The notes under the pieces: generated by a model
Databases searched by the model: none
Told to the model about the DNA's origin: nothing
Seen by the model: only the letters and a program-made list of their open reading frames with translations
Position numbers and translations under genes: made by a program
NCBI RefSeq assembly: GCF_011764545.1
Contig: NZ_AP022870.1
Coordinates: forward strand, 5,874,001-5,938,000
Source: Phytohabitans flavus
Lineage (GTDB): Bacteria; Actinomycetota; Actinomycetes; Mycobacteriales; Micromonosporaceae
Direction of reading: 5' to 3'
Length of the DNA: 64,000 nucleotides
Part shown: in pieces, positions 40,890 to 49,833 of the stretch
Layout: the number at the start of each line of letters is the position of its first letter
Position numbering within the stretch: position 1 is the stretch's first letter

Positions 40890-42422
40890 GTGACCACACT
40901 GGCGCCCACGGCCGAGGCCCAGCCCACCCCGCCGACGGCCCGGGCAGCCGGAATACTTGGAAGACCCTGGTTATGGTCAGGGTTGCTGGTCGCTGTCGGC
41001 ACCGTCATCCGAATCCCGCAGTTGTTCCACTCACTGAATGGAACCCACCCCTTCCGGCAGACGCAGACTGCCTTGGTGGCACGCAACTACGCCGAGCGCG
41101 GCATCGACCTGCTCCATACTCCGCTGACCGTATTCGGCGAAGGCTCGGATGTGCCTATGGAGTTTCCTCTGGTGCAGGCAGTCGCCGCATTGCTTGTCCG
41201 CCTGGGCCTATCCGCTGATGTCGCCATGCGGCTTGTCGGTCTCGTCTCTTTCCAGGCGGCCGCGCTTCTGCTCTTCGCTCTCGCGTTGCGATGGCACGGT
41301 CGGCGGGTCGCGGTCATCGCCGTCGTCCTGCTGGAGTTCTCGCCGTTCACCATGTTGTGGGGTGCGGCCTCGCTGATCGAGTTTCCCACCGTGGCGTTGG
41401 CCCTCGCGATGGTGCTTGGTTTGGACCATTGGTTCGCGGGTGGTCGGTGGTGGTGGCTCGCAGCCGGGGCGGTCAGCGGTGCGCTGGCGTTCCTGGTGAA
41501 AGTGACGACCATGCCCGCATTCATGCTGCTCCTGGCGGGTTCGGGGGCCGCCGTTATCTTCCAGCAGGGTTTGCGGCAGTCGTGGCGGCGGGTCCTGGTG
41601 GGCGGTGCGGCCGCGGTCGTACCAGGACTAGCGCTGGCGGCGGTGTGGACGGTTTACGCGGACCACATCAAAGCCGGAAATCCAGCGACTGCCTTCCTGA
41701 CCAGCTCCGCGCTGCGGGACTGGAACTTCGGCACGCTTGAGCAACGTCTCGACATCACCAGTTACGCGACCATCATGCAGCGCATCACCGACGAGATCGT
41801 GGGTCCACACGCCCTGACGCTGTTCGCCGGTCTAGCGGCAGTGGCCCTCGGCCTGACGCTCGCCGACCGCATCCGCGGGCTGGCGTGGGTCGGAGCAGTG
41901 ATCGTCACACCATTGCTGTTTTTCAACCTGTACGTCAGGCACAGCTACTACCTGTGTGCCATCGTCCCCGCTGTCGCCATGCTCGCCGCGCTTGGGCTTG
42001 ACGGGGTGGCCCGGCTCGCACGGGACAGGACACACCAGGCCATCGTGGCCGGAGTCGCGACGTTGTTCGTGCTCGCCAACAGCGCCATCAGTCCGCTCGG
42101 ACGCAATGACATCAAGGAGTGGCGCACCGAGCCGCCTCCGCCCGAGGCTGCGAGCGTGCTCGCAGCGCATACGGACCCGGGCTCGAAAATCATATTGATC
42201 GGCTGCGACTGGAGTCCGGTACTTCCGTATTTCTCGCATCGAGACGCGGTGATGTTCAGGCGGGCCGACGGTCGCGAATACTGGGAGCACGCCGGTGACG
42301 TCACGGACTACGGCTGGCTGTACGCATGCAAAGACGCCGACCCGCGGCCGTATCTACCGCCTGGGGCAGCGGCGACGCCATCGGGACAGCCGTCGTTGTG
42401 GCGGGTGACTCACGCCGGCTGA
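40890..42422 (+). CDS. GT39-like membrane glycosyltransferase, lower GC than its neighbours
   Basis: 510-residue membrane protein with about 10-12 helices and the first periplasmic loop typical of GT-C enzymes (HPFRQTQTALVARNYAERGIDLLH, with an Asp/Glu-rich FGEGSDVPMEFPLVQ further on), as in dolichyl-phosphate-mannose-protein mannosyltransferase and ArnT relatives. It would take a sugar from a lipid carrier outside the membrane. Third codon positions are visibly less GC-rich than in neighbours, which suggests recent transfer. GTG 40890 start. Alone on its strand; no matching sugar-lipid synthase beside it. Confidence 0.8.
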   Translation: MTTLAPTAEAQPTPPTARAAGILGRPWLWSGLLVAVGTVIRIPQLFHSLNGTHPFRQTQTALVARNYAERGIDLLHTPLTVFGEGSDVPMEFPLVQAVAALLVRLGLSADVAMRLVGLVSFQAAALLLFALALRWHGRRVAVIAVVLLEFSPFTMLWGAASLIEFPTVALALAMVLGLDHWFAGGRWWWLAAGAVSGALAFLVKVTTMPAFMLLLAGSGAAVIFQQGLRQSWRRVLVGGAAAVVPGLALAAVWTVYADHIKAGNPATAFLTSSALRDWNFGTLEQRLDITSYATIMQRITDEIVGPHALTLFAGLAAVALGLTLADRIRGLAWVGAVIVTPLLFFNLYVRHSYYLCAIVPAVAMLAALGLDGVARLARDRTHQAIVAGVATLFVLANSAISPLGRNDIKEWRTEPPPPEAASVLAAHTDPGSKIILIGCDWSPVLPYFSHRDAVMFRRADGREYWEHAGDVTDYGWLYACKDADPRPYLPPGAAATPSGQPSLWRVTHAG

Positions 42423-42527
42423 CCAGTCTCGCGGCCCCGGCGACGCCGCCAATGGCAGGCGCATGCCAATGGTCCTAAATGGACGATCATGGCGATCCTC
42501 GCGGGCCTGGCGGGGTTGATTGTGGAC

Positions 42528-42586
42528 CGCGGAGGGTGAGGCCGCGGGAGCAGCGGTCCGGACCACCGCGGGCGTCGCGGTAGCTC
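42528..42586 (-). repeat. 59-bp dispersed repeat, copy 2
   Basis: Reverse complement of 5541-5599 with one difference in 59 bases. It lies 11 bases past the stop of the MHS transporter gene on the minus strand, in the gap between convergent genes. Confidence 0.8.
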
Positions 42587-42596
42587 AAATCTTTAT

Positions 42597-43988
42597 TCAG
42601 CGGGCGCCGGCCTCGTGCGGTATGCCGGCCGGAGTCGGTGGGCGAGGGCGCTTCGGGCTGGCGGCCCGTAGTGGGGCGATCGTCGGGGCGGCGATGTCGA
42701 TGTCCCGGGTCTCCTTCGAGAACAGGAACGCGACAAGCGAGACAAGCGCGGTCAGGATGATCCAGCCGGCGACGAGCCAGGGCTCGCCGCCGCCGGCGCG
42801 CAGTAGCGCGGCCGCCACCAGCGGGGAGAAGCCGGATACGACCGCGCCGACCTCGCGGGAGGCGGCGAAGCCTGTGTAGCGCACGCCGGCGCCGAAGAGC
42901 TCGGCGTAGAAGATCGGCTGCACCGCGATCATCGGGGCGAAGCCGAGCGCCATCGCGGTCACCATCGCCAGCCAGATCACCGCGGGCTGGCCGGTGCCCA
43001 CCAGCAGGAAGAGCGGGACCGCGAAGAGGGCGGTGAAAACGACGCTGAAGAGGTTGAGCGGGCGGCGGCCGATGCGGTCGGCGAGTGCGCCGTACACCGG
43101 CTGGAGGGCGATCACGACAAGGCTGAACAGGATCACGCCGGTCAGCGCGACGGCGCGGCTCTGCTCCTCCTCCGTGACCAGGTACGTGATCATGAAGGTG
43201 CCGTACACGTAGACGACGGCGGTGTCGCACACGTGCGCGCCGACCCCCACCAGGAAGCTACGTGGGTAGCGCCGCAGCGTGGTCAGCACCGGCGAGGGCA
43301 CGGTCGTGCGGTCGCGCTCCATGGCCAGGAAGACGGGCGACTCCGCGACCCGCAGCCGCACGTACAGCGAGACGAAGATGAGCACGAAGCTGGCCAGGAA
43401 CGGCAGCCGCCAGGCCCACTCCCGCACCGCGTCGTCGCCGAGCAGCTGTACCAGCAGGAACGCCACTGTGCCGGTGAGCAGCCCAAGCTGTACGCCGGTC
43501 TGCACGAACGAGGCGTAGTACGCCCGCCGGCCGCGCGGGGCGTGCTCGGCCAGCAGCGTCGACGCCCCGCCGAACTCGGCGCCCGCGCCCAGGCCCTGGC
43601 AGATGCGGGCGGCGACCAGCAGGATCGGGGCGAGCACGCCGGCCGACTCGTACGTGGGCAGCAGCCCCACGATCCCGGTCGCGAAGCCCATCAGCAGCGT
43701 GGTCATGACGAGCGTGGAGCGGCGGCCGATCCGGTCGCCGAGACGGCCGAAAAAGAACCCGCCCAGCGGCCGGAAGATGAACGCCACACCGAACGTCGCG
43801 AACGACGCCAGCACCCGCACCGGATCCGACGCGTTCGGGAAGAACAGGTCACCAAGGACAAGTGCCGCGGCAAGTCCGTAGATGAAGAAGTCGTACCATT
43901 CCAGGGCGGTACCCACCAGCGACGCCGCGACCACCCGGCGCAGCTCAGCGCCAGGTCTGGCCGGTTCGGCAGGGGGCGGCGGGGTCAA
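42597..43988 (-). CDS. MFS transporter of the metabolite:proton symporter (MHS) family
   Basis: 463 residues, 12 membrane segments. MHS signature features: VAASLVGTALEWYDFFIYGLAAAL in segment 1, RPLGGFFFGRLGDRIGRRSTL between segments 2 and 3 and GAGAEFGGASTLLAEHAPRGRR after segment 4, as in shikimate, alpha-ketoglutarate and proline/betaine carriers. Substrate not readable. TTG 43988 (LTPPPPAEP) with CGGAG nine bases upstream is the first credible start; upstream in-frame codons offer no ATG or GTG near. Divergent from the NmrA-like gene. Confidence 0.88.
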   Translation of the reverse strand: MTPPPPAEPARPGAELRRVVAASLVGTALEWYDFFIYGLAAALVLGDLFFPNASDPVRVLASFATFGVAFIFRPLGGFFFGRLGDRIGRRSTLVMTTLLMGFATGIVGLLPTYESAGVLAPILLVAARICQGLGAGAEFGGASTLLAEHAPRGRRAYYASFVQTGVQLGLLTGTVAFLLVQLLGDDAVREWAWRLPFLASFVLIFVSLYVRLRVAESPVFLAMERDRTTVPSPVLTTLRRYPRSFLVGVGAHVCDTAVVYVYGTFMITYLVTEEEQSRAVALTGVILFSLVVIALQPVYGALADRIGRRPLNLFSVVFTALFAVPLFLLVGTGQPAVIWLAMVTAMALGFAPMIAVQPIFYAELFGAGVRYTGFAASREVGAVVSGFSPLVAAALLRAGGGEPWLVAGWIILTALVSLVAFLFSKETRDIDIAAPTIAPLRAASPKRPRPPTPAGIPHEAGAR

Positions 43989-44135
43989 CTGGGGCGCTCC
44001 GGCGTGATGGGATGCGTGAGATACGCAACCGTATGTATCTGGGACGGGGGTTTCGCGGCAGGGTACAGCGTGCCAGGTTTGACGCCGCCCGGGGTCGTTT
44101 CGCGGGCGTGTTGTCGATCGTGGGAGGACGAAACC

Positions 44136-44984
44136 GTGACACCCGCCCTCGCCGTCACCGGCGCTACCGGCCGCCTTGGCCGCCGCGTCGCTGAGCGGCT
44201 GTCGGCAGCCGGCGTACCCCAACGGCTGCTGGTCCGCGATCCGGAGCGGGCACCGAGCCTGCCCGGCGCCGAGGTGGTCCGCGCCGAGTACGCCGACGGG
44301 GATGCCGCCCGCCGCGCGCTGGACGGCGTGACCACGCTCTTCATGGTGTCCGGCGCGGAGGAGCTGGGGCGGGTCGAGGCGCACCGCACGTTCGTCGACG
44401 CGGCCGGCGCGGCCGGCGTCAGGCACCTTGTGTACACGTCGTTCTTCGGCGCCGCGCCGGACGCCACCTTCACGCTCGCCCGCGACCACTGGGCCACAGA
44501 GGAGCACATCGCCGCGAGCGGGTTGGACGCCACGATCCTGCGCGACAACCTCTACCTCGACTTCTTTCCGCTGATGGTCGGCGAGGACGGCGTGCTGCGC
44601 GGGCCAGCCGCCGACGGGCGGGTCGCGGCGGTCGCCCAGGACGACATCGCCGACGCCGCGGTAGCCGTACTGCGCGAGCCGGAGCAGCACGCGAACGCGC
44701 GGTACGACCTCACCGGCCCGGCCGCGCTGACGCTGCGCGAGGTGGCCGCCACGATCACCGAGGTCACCGGCCGCCCGGTCCGCTACCAGGACGAGTCGCT
44801 CAACGAGGCGTACGCGTCACGGGCGGCGTACGGCGCGCCGGCCTGGCAGGTGGAGGCGTGGGTGAGCACGTACACGGCAATCGCGGCGGGTGAGCTGGAC
44901 GGCATCACCGGCGCGGTCGCCGAATTGACCGGTCGCCCCGCGACAAGCCTCGCCGACCATCTATCCGCCCAGCGTGAGAGCTGA
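44136..44984 (+). CDS. NmrA-like NAD(P)-binding reductase/quinone oxidoreductase-like
   Basis: 282-residue atypical short-chain dehydrogenase. Nucleotide-binding loop VTGATGRLGRRVAERL at residues 7-22 (GxxGxxG), then LVRDPERAP, a substrate region VYTSFFGAAPDATFTLARDHW and DLTGPAALTLREVAATITEVTG, typical of NmrA/YtfG-like proteins that sense or reduce quinones. GTG 44136 has GGGAGGA about eight bases upstream. A dyad (ATACG/CGTAT near 44021-44034) lies between it and the divergent transporter gene; no regulator gene is adjacent. Confidence 0.88.
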   Translation: MTPALAVTGATGRLGRRVAERLSAAGVPQRLLVRDPERAPSLPGAEVVRAEYADGDAARRALDGVTTLFMVSGAEELGRVEAHRTFVDAAGAAGVRHLVYTSFFGAAPDATFTLARDHWATEEHIAASGLDATILRDNLYLDFFPLMVGEDGVLRGPAADGRVAAVAQDDIADAAVAVLREPEQHANARYDLTGPAALTLREVAATITEVTGRPVRYQDESLNEAYASRAAYGAPAWQVEAWVSTYTAIAAGELDGITGAVAELTGRPATSLADHLSAQRES

Positions 44985-45053
44985 CCTCCGACTTAGCGAA
45001 CGTGCCTGCGCTCGCTAGGATCCGCATACGGAACCAGCGGGGAGGGTTTGGGG

Positions 45054-46723
45054 ATGCAGCCAGGCAATCCGTACCACTTGATCGAGGCGGTTGGCTCGTG
45101 TCAGGTGGGCAGTGTCTGGTCAGCCATCGACCCGCAGGGCCGGTCGCTGATGGTGGCGCTGCTCGATCCCAACGTGGCGACCGACCAGCGCTGGCGGGAG
45201 GCCTTCCAGGAGGCGGCCAACGCGCTGGTGCAGGCCGGCGAGCCCGGGTACCTGTATGCGGACTTCGCGTCGGGCTCCCCCTGGGTGGCGTACGCGGCGG
45301 AGAACGGCGTCGGCGCCGAGCGGGTCTTCCTGGCGCTGGGCATGGACTTCCAGCCGGTGCCGCCGGACGGGCTCGGGCCGATGGACTACACGCCGGTCGA
45401 GCCGACGACCCAGCTGACGACGCCGCCCCAGGCGCCGGACACCGCGGCGCAGCAGCAGCCGCTGCCGCCGGACGTCATCGAGGCCAGCACACCAGCCGAG
45501 GCGCCGCCGACCACGGTGTTTCCGCCGGTGCAGCCCGGCCCGCCGGCCACGGAGTCGGCGCAGCCGGTCGCCGCCCAGCACTCTCCCGCACCGGCCCCGG
45601 TCGTGCCGCAGCCCGCGCCGGCACCCGCTCCCGTGGAGCAGGCGGACGAGAGTAACCAGCCGACCCACGCCATCCAGCTGCCGCCCATGACGCCGCCGCC
45701 GGTCGCCCCCTGGCCGAGCACGGCAGCGCCGCAGCCGGCTCCCCCGGTCCCGCCACAGCCCCAATCCGCGCCTGTGCCACCGATCAGCTCGGCACCGCCG
45801 CACCCGGCATCCGGTGCGCCGTACCCGGTCTCCGGCGCGCCACACCCCGTCTCTGGGGCGCCGCACCCGATCTCGGGGCACCGCACCCCACCTCGGGCGC
45901 GCCCCGGCCGGTGTCCGGCACGCCGATGTCTCCGGCGTTCAGCCAGCCGCTCTCGCCGGTATACGGCGCCCCGGCGTACGGGCCACGGCCGCCGCAAGGG
46001 CCCGCGCCGTACGACCCGTACGCACCGGTCGCCCCGCCCCAGCCCCGCCGCTCCCGCAGCGGCCTGTGGATCGGCATCGCGGTCGCGGTGCTGGTGCTGA
46101 TCGCCGGCGGTGGCGGTGTCTACGCGTGGCAGGCCTCCGGCGACACACCTACGACGCCGGAGGGGACCAACGCCGCGACCGAGGCGCCGCTGCCGACTGC
46201 CACGCCGCTGCGGCCGGGCATAGAGCCACCCCAGGACGGCAACTGGGATACGAAGTGGCCGAGGTTCATCGACCCGCCGGACAAGGTGCGTGAGGTAAAC
46301 CCGGACGGGGTCGGCTTCAAGTTCCTCGTGCCGCGTGATTGGGACTGCCAGCTCAGTGGGAGCGGGCAAGGCTTCGTCAAGTACAACTGCGGCCCCACCC
46401 CGGGCGGCAGTGTGGAGATCGGCGGCGAGCTCGTCGTGCGCGAGTGCCCGGATCCCTGCGACGATGCGCGCCGGCTCGCGATGCGCAAGGCCGAGGAGGC
46501 ATGGGGCCTGCGGTGGAAGCGAGGTTCCCGGCTGTCCTCGTACGCCGAGGCCAACGACATCGACGGCGAGGCGCGCTACGGGCTTGTCATCGTGGCGTAC
46601 TCGCGCAGCGCACCCGACTCGGCGGTCAACCGGCAGATCGTGTTCCGGATGACGGCGCCGGTCGAGCAGGCCGACGTCATCCGGAAGATCTCCCGTTCGG
46701 TACGGACCAGCGCGCTCTTCTAG
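45054..46723 (+). pseudogene. Proline-rich single-pass membrane protein, split by a one-base frameshift
   Basis: One protein of about 557 residues in two frames. The N-terminal 110 residues (NPYHLIEAVGSCQVGSVWSAIDPQGRSLMVALLD) resemble the N-lobe of bacterial Ser/Thr kinases without a catalytic lobe. A long Pro/Ala-rich linker follows, with SGAPHP-type repeats; within them the frame breaks at G run 45875-45878, where one more G restores SGAPHPTSGAPRPVSG. Then come a membrane helix (GLWIGIAVAVLVLIAGGGGVYAW) and an extracellular domain of about 180 residues with four cysteines (CQLSGSG, YNCGP, ECPDPCDD). ATG 45054 has GGAGGG seven bases upstream. A sequencing deletion is likely, because both halves keep normal codon use. 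Role unknown; it resembles proteins found beside kinases in this family of bacteria. Confidence 0.8.
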
Positions 46724-46742
46724 CCGTCAGCTGACTTCGTCG

Positions 46743-47588
46743 TCATGCCTGCCCGCCGGCCGGGGGCGTAGCCAGCGCCGGGTCGCCCACCGGCGTGCCG
46801 ACCAGCGCGGCGGCCGCGCGGTGCCGGCGGCGTGGCCGGGGCAGGCCGGCGACAAACTCGGGAAACATCCTGAAGAAGGTACGTGCCGACCGCAGCTCCA
46901 GCGAGTGCGCCCGGGACCAGCGCAGCGAGTTGGTGGCCCGAGCCCAGTGATGGGTCCAGCGGACGTCGCCGAGCAGGGCCACCCGCTCCCCCTCCCGCCA
47001 GGCGCGCAGGCCGAGCTCGTGGTCCTCGTAGTACAGGAAGAAGCGCTCGTTCCAGCCGCCGATCCGCACAAAGGTGTCCCGCTTGGCGGCGACCGCGGCG
47101 CCCATCACCCAGACCACCCAGACGGCGGTGCCCGGCGTCGCGGTCACCCGGTAGCCGGCGTGCATGTTGGACAGCGGCCACACCTTGCGGTTGCCGAGCT
47201 TCGCGGTGGCGTACGGAAAGCCCCGCCCGTTCGGCTGCGGCTCGCCATCGGTGCCGAGCAGCTGCGGCGCGACGAGCCCGCCGTGCGTGTCGAGGTGTGC
47301 CTGGAGCCGCTCCAGCCCGTCCGGCTCCACCTCGAGGTCCGGGTTGGCGAATAGGACGTAGTCGGCGTCGGACTCGCGTACACCGGCGTTGTTGGCCTTG
47401 CTGAAGCCGACGTTGGCGGGCAGCCGCACCACGCGGGCGCCCAGCTCTCGGGCGACCGCGACGGAGTCGTCGGTGGAGTCGTTGTCGACCACGATCCAGT
47501 CGTACGGCTTGGCGCCGCTCCAGCACTGCCGCAGCGTGTCCGCCGAGTTGTACGTGACGGTCACGACGCTCCACCGGTGCCGGCTCAT
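46743..47588 (-). CDS. GT2 glycosyltransferase (rhamnosyltransferase-like)
   Basis: 281 residues. WSVVTVTYNSADTLRQC, IVVDNDSTDDS, VGFSKANNAGV and FANPDLEVEPDGLERL (the DxD-like site) are the WcaA/RfbN-type GT2 hallmarks, followed by WVMGAAVAAKRDTFVRIGGWNERFFLYYEDHELGLRAW with the acid/base ED. Last gene of the exopolysaccharide operon; ATG 47588 overlaps the stop of the preceding gene (ATGA). Adds one sugar of the repeat unit at the inner membrane face; sugar unknown. It ends 19 bases from the convergent membrane protein gene. Confidence 0.92.
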   Translation of the reverse strand: MSRHRWSVVTVTYNSADTLRQCWSGAKPYDWIVVDNDSTDDSVAVARELGARVVRLPANVGFSKANNAGVRESDADYVLFANPDLEVEPDGLERLQAHLDTHGGLVAPQLLGTDGEPQPNGRGFPYATAKLGNRKVWPLSNMHAGYRVTATPGTAVWVVWVMGAAVAAKRDTFVRIGGWNERFFLYYEDHELGLRAWREGERVALLGDVRWTHHWARATNSLRWSRAHSLELRSARTFFRMFPEFVAGLPRPRRRHRAAAALVGTPVGDPALATPPAGGQA

Positions 47589-48502
47589 GCGGCCCTCCCC
47601 GTTCGTAGGTAGCTGACCAGCGACCCGAGGCCGAAGCGGCGGCCGCGCCACTGCCTGCGGGCGGCCGGTGCCTCCCGCAGACCGGTGCCGACGCCGCGCA
47701 GGAACGGCCGCAGCAACCCCTGCCGGGCCCGCCGGGCCGCGAGCGCGCAGTGCGCGAGCGCGATGAACGGCACCGCGAGCAGCGCCAGCGGCCAGGAGAA
47801 CGTGCGCGCGGCGACCAGGATCCGGTTGCGCGCCAGCAGGTACGCCCGGAAGCCGAGCAGTTTGCCGTCGCCACCCACGCTGTGCCCGCCGGCGTGTTCC
47901 AGCGCGAGGTCGAGCGGGCGGGTACGCCGGCCCGCCGCGTACAGCCGGTAGGCCAGGTCGGCGTCCTCGCCCCAGGCGAACAGGTGCTCGTGGAAGCCGC
48001 CGAACTCGCGGAAGACCTCGATCGGGAAGACCGCGCCGCCGCCGGACGGGCCAAGCGGGCCGCGCCGCGCACCGGCCAAGCGGTCGATGAACAGCGAGAT
48101 CGGGTGTACGTCGATGCCGGTGTAGTCGCCGCCATGCATGGCGAGCCCGACCGCGATCGGGTCGCCGGGCGCCGCCTCGACGGCCGCCCGGATCCGGGTC
48201 AGCGAGTCGTCGCGCAGCCACACATCCGGGTTGAGCAGCAGCACGTGGCTTGTACCGGCGGCCGCGACGGCCCGATTGCAGCCGGCCGCGAAGCCCGGGT
48301 TGGCCGGGTCCGGCAGGTAGGTGTACCGCTCGTCGTCAAGGCAGCCGGCGATGAGCTTCTCGCACCCGTCCTCGGGCCAGTTGTCGGCGAACACGAACCG
48401 CACCGGCAGTCCCGCCGCGCTACGCACCCAGGTGGGCAGCGTCTCGGCCAGCATCGGCGCGGACCGGTAGAGGACCGTGACGACAGCCAGCGTGCCGGTC
48501 AC
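47585..48502 (-). CDS. GT2 glycosyltransferase
   Basis: 305 residues. TGTLAVVTVLYRSAPMLAETL opens the GT-A fold; FADNWPEDGCEKLI, NPGFAAGCNRAVA and LLLNPDVWLRDDSL follow, and the acceptor-side motif FGGFHEHLFAWGEDADLAYRLY carries the catalytic acid. A C-terminal hydrophobic stretch (ARTFSWPLALLAVPFIALAHCAL) may hold it on the membrane. GTG 48502 has GGAGGG seven bases upstream; both ends overlap neighbouring genes by four bases. Sugar unknown. Confidence 0.92.
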   Translation of the reverse strand: MTGTLAVVTVLYRSAPMLAETLPTWVRSAAGLPVRFVFADNWPEDGCEKLIAGCLDDERYTYLPDPANPGFAAGCNRAVAAAGTSHVLLLNPDVWLRDDSLTRIRAAVEAAPGDPIAVGLAMHGGDYTGIDVHPISLFIDRLAGARRGPLGPSGGGAVFPIEVFREFGGFHEHLFAWGEDADLAYRLYAAGRRTRPLDLALEHAGGHSVGGDGKLLGFRAYLLARNRILVAARTFSWPLALLAVPFIALAHCALAARRARQGLLRPFLRGVGTGLREAPAARRQWRGRRFGLGSLVSYLRTGRAA

Positions 48503-49833
48503 GTCGCCGCCCTCCCCAGCCGGTGCAGCACCCAGAGCCCGGGTACGAGGGCCAGCCAGGTCGGATAGATGAACGGATACAGCTCGTAGATGCCGAACAC
48601 CGCGAAGTACACGACGAATCCGCGGGCGATCTGCTGGGCCGGGCCGGTGGAGAACTCCAGTCGCCGCTCGGCCAGCCCGACCGCCAGCCCCAGCAGGGCG
48701 AGGAAGAACGCCGCGCCCACCGGGCCGTAGTCGAGCAGCGGGATCGCCACGAACGTGGCCGTGTTCATGTAGTAGGGGAGGCTGAGCTCGGACGTCATCG
48801 CGTACAGGTCGACCTTGCCGACCAGCGGCTCGGCCCGCGAGCCGAGAAACATCAGCGAGTACGCGCCGTACTCCGGCGGCTGCGTCTCGCGCTGCGCCCA
48901 CAGCCGGCCGAACGTCTCGACGGACGAACTCAGGGACAGGTCCAGCGAGCCGGCGCTGGAGGTGATCGCGTTGTCGCCGTACCGGGACCGGAACTCGTCC
49001 TCGAAAGTGCCGGTGCCGGCGAGCGTGCGCTGTCCGCCGAGGAAGACCATCGCGCCGACCAAGGCGACACCGGCGAGCAGGATCGCGATCGGCGCCCGGC
49101 CGGTCAGGAGCTTCGGCCTGGCGACCGCGCCGCGGACGGAGAGCACCGCGATGATCGCCGGGACGAGGCCGACGAGGACCGAGTTTTTGCTCGCGCCGAG
49201 GGCCGCGCCGACGGTGAAGACCGCGGTGGCGCCGAGGTAAAGCGCGAGGCGGCCGCCGCGGGAGGTGAGCGCGCGCAGCAGCGAGATGGACATGCCGAGC
49301 GTCCACGCCTCGGAGAGCAGGCCGACCACGATGTTGGACCGCTCGCGCAGCACCTGCCGGGCCGCGTCCGGGTTGTCGTCCAAGAGCGGCGGCATGATCC
49401 CGCGGAAGCGCAGCACCGCGGACAACACCGCCACCGCGAGGACGGCCAGCAGGTACAGCCGCAGCCGCGTCTCGGAGGGCCAGGCGAGCGTGGGCCGCGC
49501 CCCGGCGGCCGGTGCGCCCAGCCGCTCGGCGATCCGGCGTCCGCCGACCCAGGCGATCAGGAAGGCGCCCACGTATACCGCGAGGACCGGTAGGACGGCC
49601 GGCCCGGCCCAGGAGTCGTACGGCCCGGCTAGCAGGCGCACGGCCAGGAACGCCGCGACCCAGCCGGCCGCGCAGAGCGCCAGCGCCCACATCCGCTGGC
49701 GGGCGGCGAAGACCGCACCGGCGGCGATCGCGAACGTGACGGCCAGGCCGGCGTCCAGCGTCAGCAGGAGGAGGAACACGCCGGCGCACGCCGGTATCGC
49801 GGCTGACCAGAGCCGCCGCTCAGTGGCTGTCAT
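48499..49833 (-). CDS. Wzy-like polysaccharide polymerase (O-antigen polymerase type)
   Basis: 444 residues with about 12 membrane segments and one large outer loop (about 245-345, FLGGQRTLAGTGTFEDEFRSRYGDN to YMNTATFVAIPLLDYG), the layout of Wzy polymerases. Wzy proteins share little sequence, so the call rests on topology and its place between glycosyltransferase and flippase genes. It would join repeat units on the outer face. ATG 49833; the stop overlaps the next gene. Confidence 0.78.
   Translation of the reverse strand: MTATERRLWSAAIPACAGVFLLLLTLDAGLAVTFAIAAGAVFAARQRMWALALCAAGWVAAFLAVRLLAGPYDSWAGPAVLPVLAVYVGAFLIAWVGGRRIAERLGAPAAGARPTLAWPSETRLRLYLLAVLAVAVLSAVLRFRGIMPPLLDDNPDAARQVLRERSNIVVGLLSEAWTLGMSISLLRALTSRGGRLALYLGATAVFTVGAALGASKNSVLVGLVPAIIAVLSVRGAVARPKLLTGRAPIAILLAGVALVGAMVFLGGQRTLAGTGTFEDEFRSRYGDNAITSSAGSLDLSLSSSVETFGRLWAQRETQPPEYGAYSLMFLGSRAEPLVGKVDLYAMTSELSLPYYMNTATFVAIPLLDYGPVGAAFFLALLGLAVGLAERRLEFSTGPAQQIARGFVVYFAVFGIYELYPFIYPTWLALVPGLWVLHRLGRAAT

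Noticed and set aside
42597..44690. 697-residue version of the MHS transporter
   Set aside because: The extra N-terminus reads back through the divergent NmrA-like gene on the other strand; the transporter motifs start after TTG 43988.
44552..44767. Small minus-strand frame opposite the NmrA-like gene
   Set aside because: Contained in a gene with clear motifs on the other strand.
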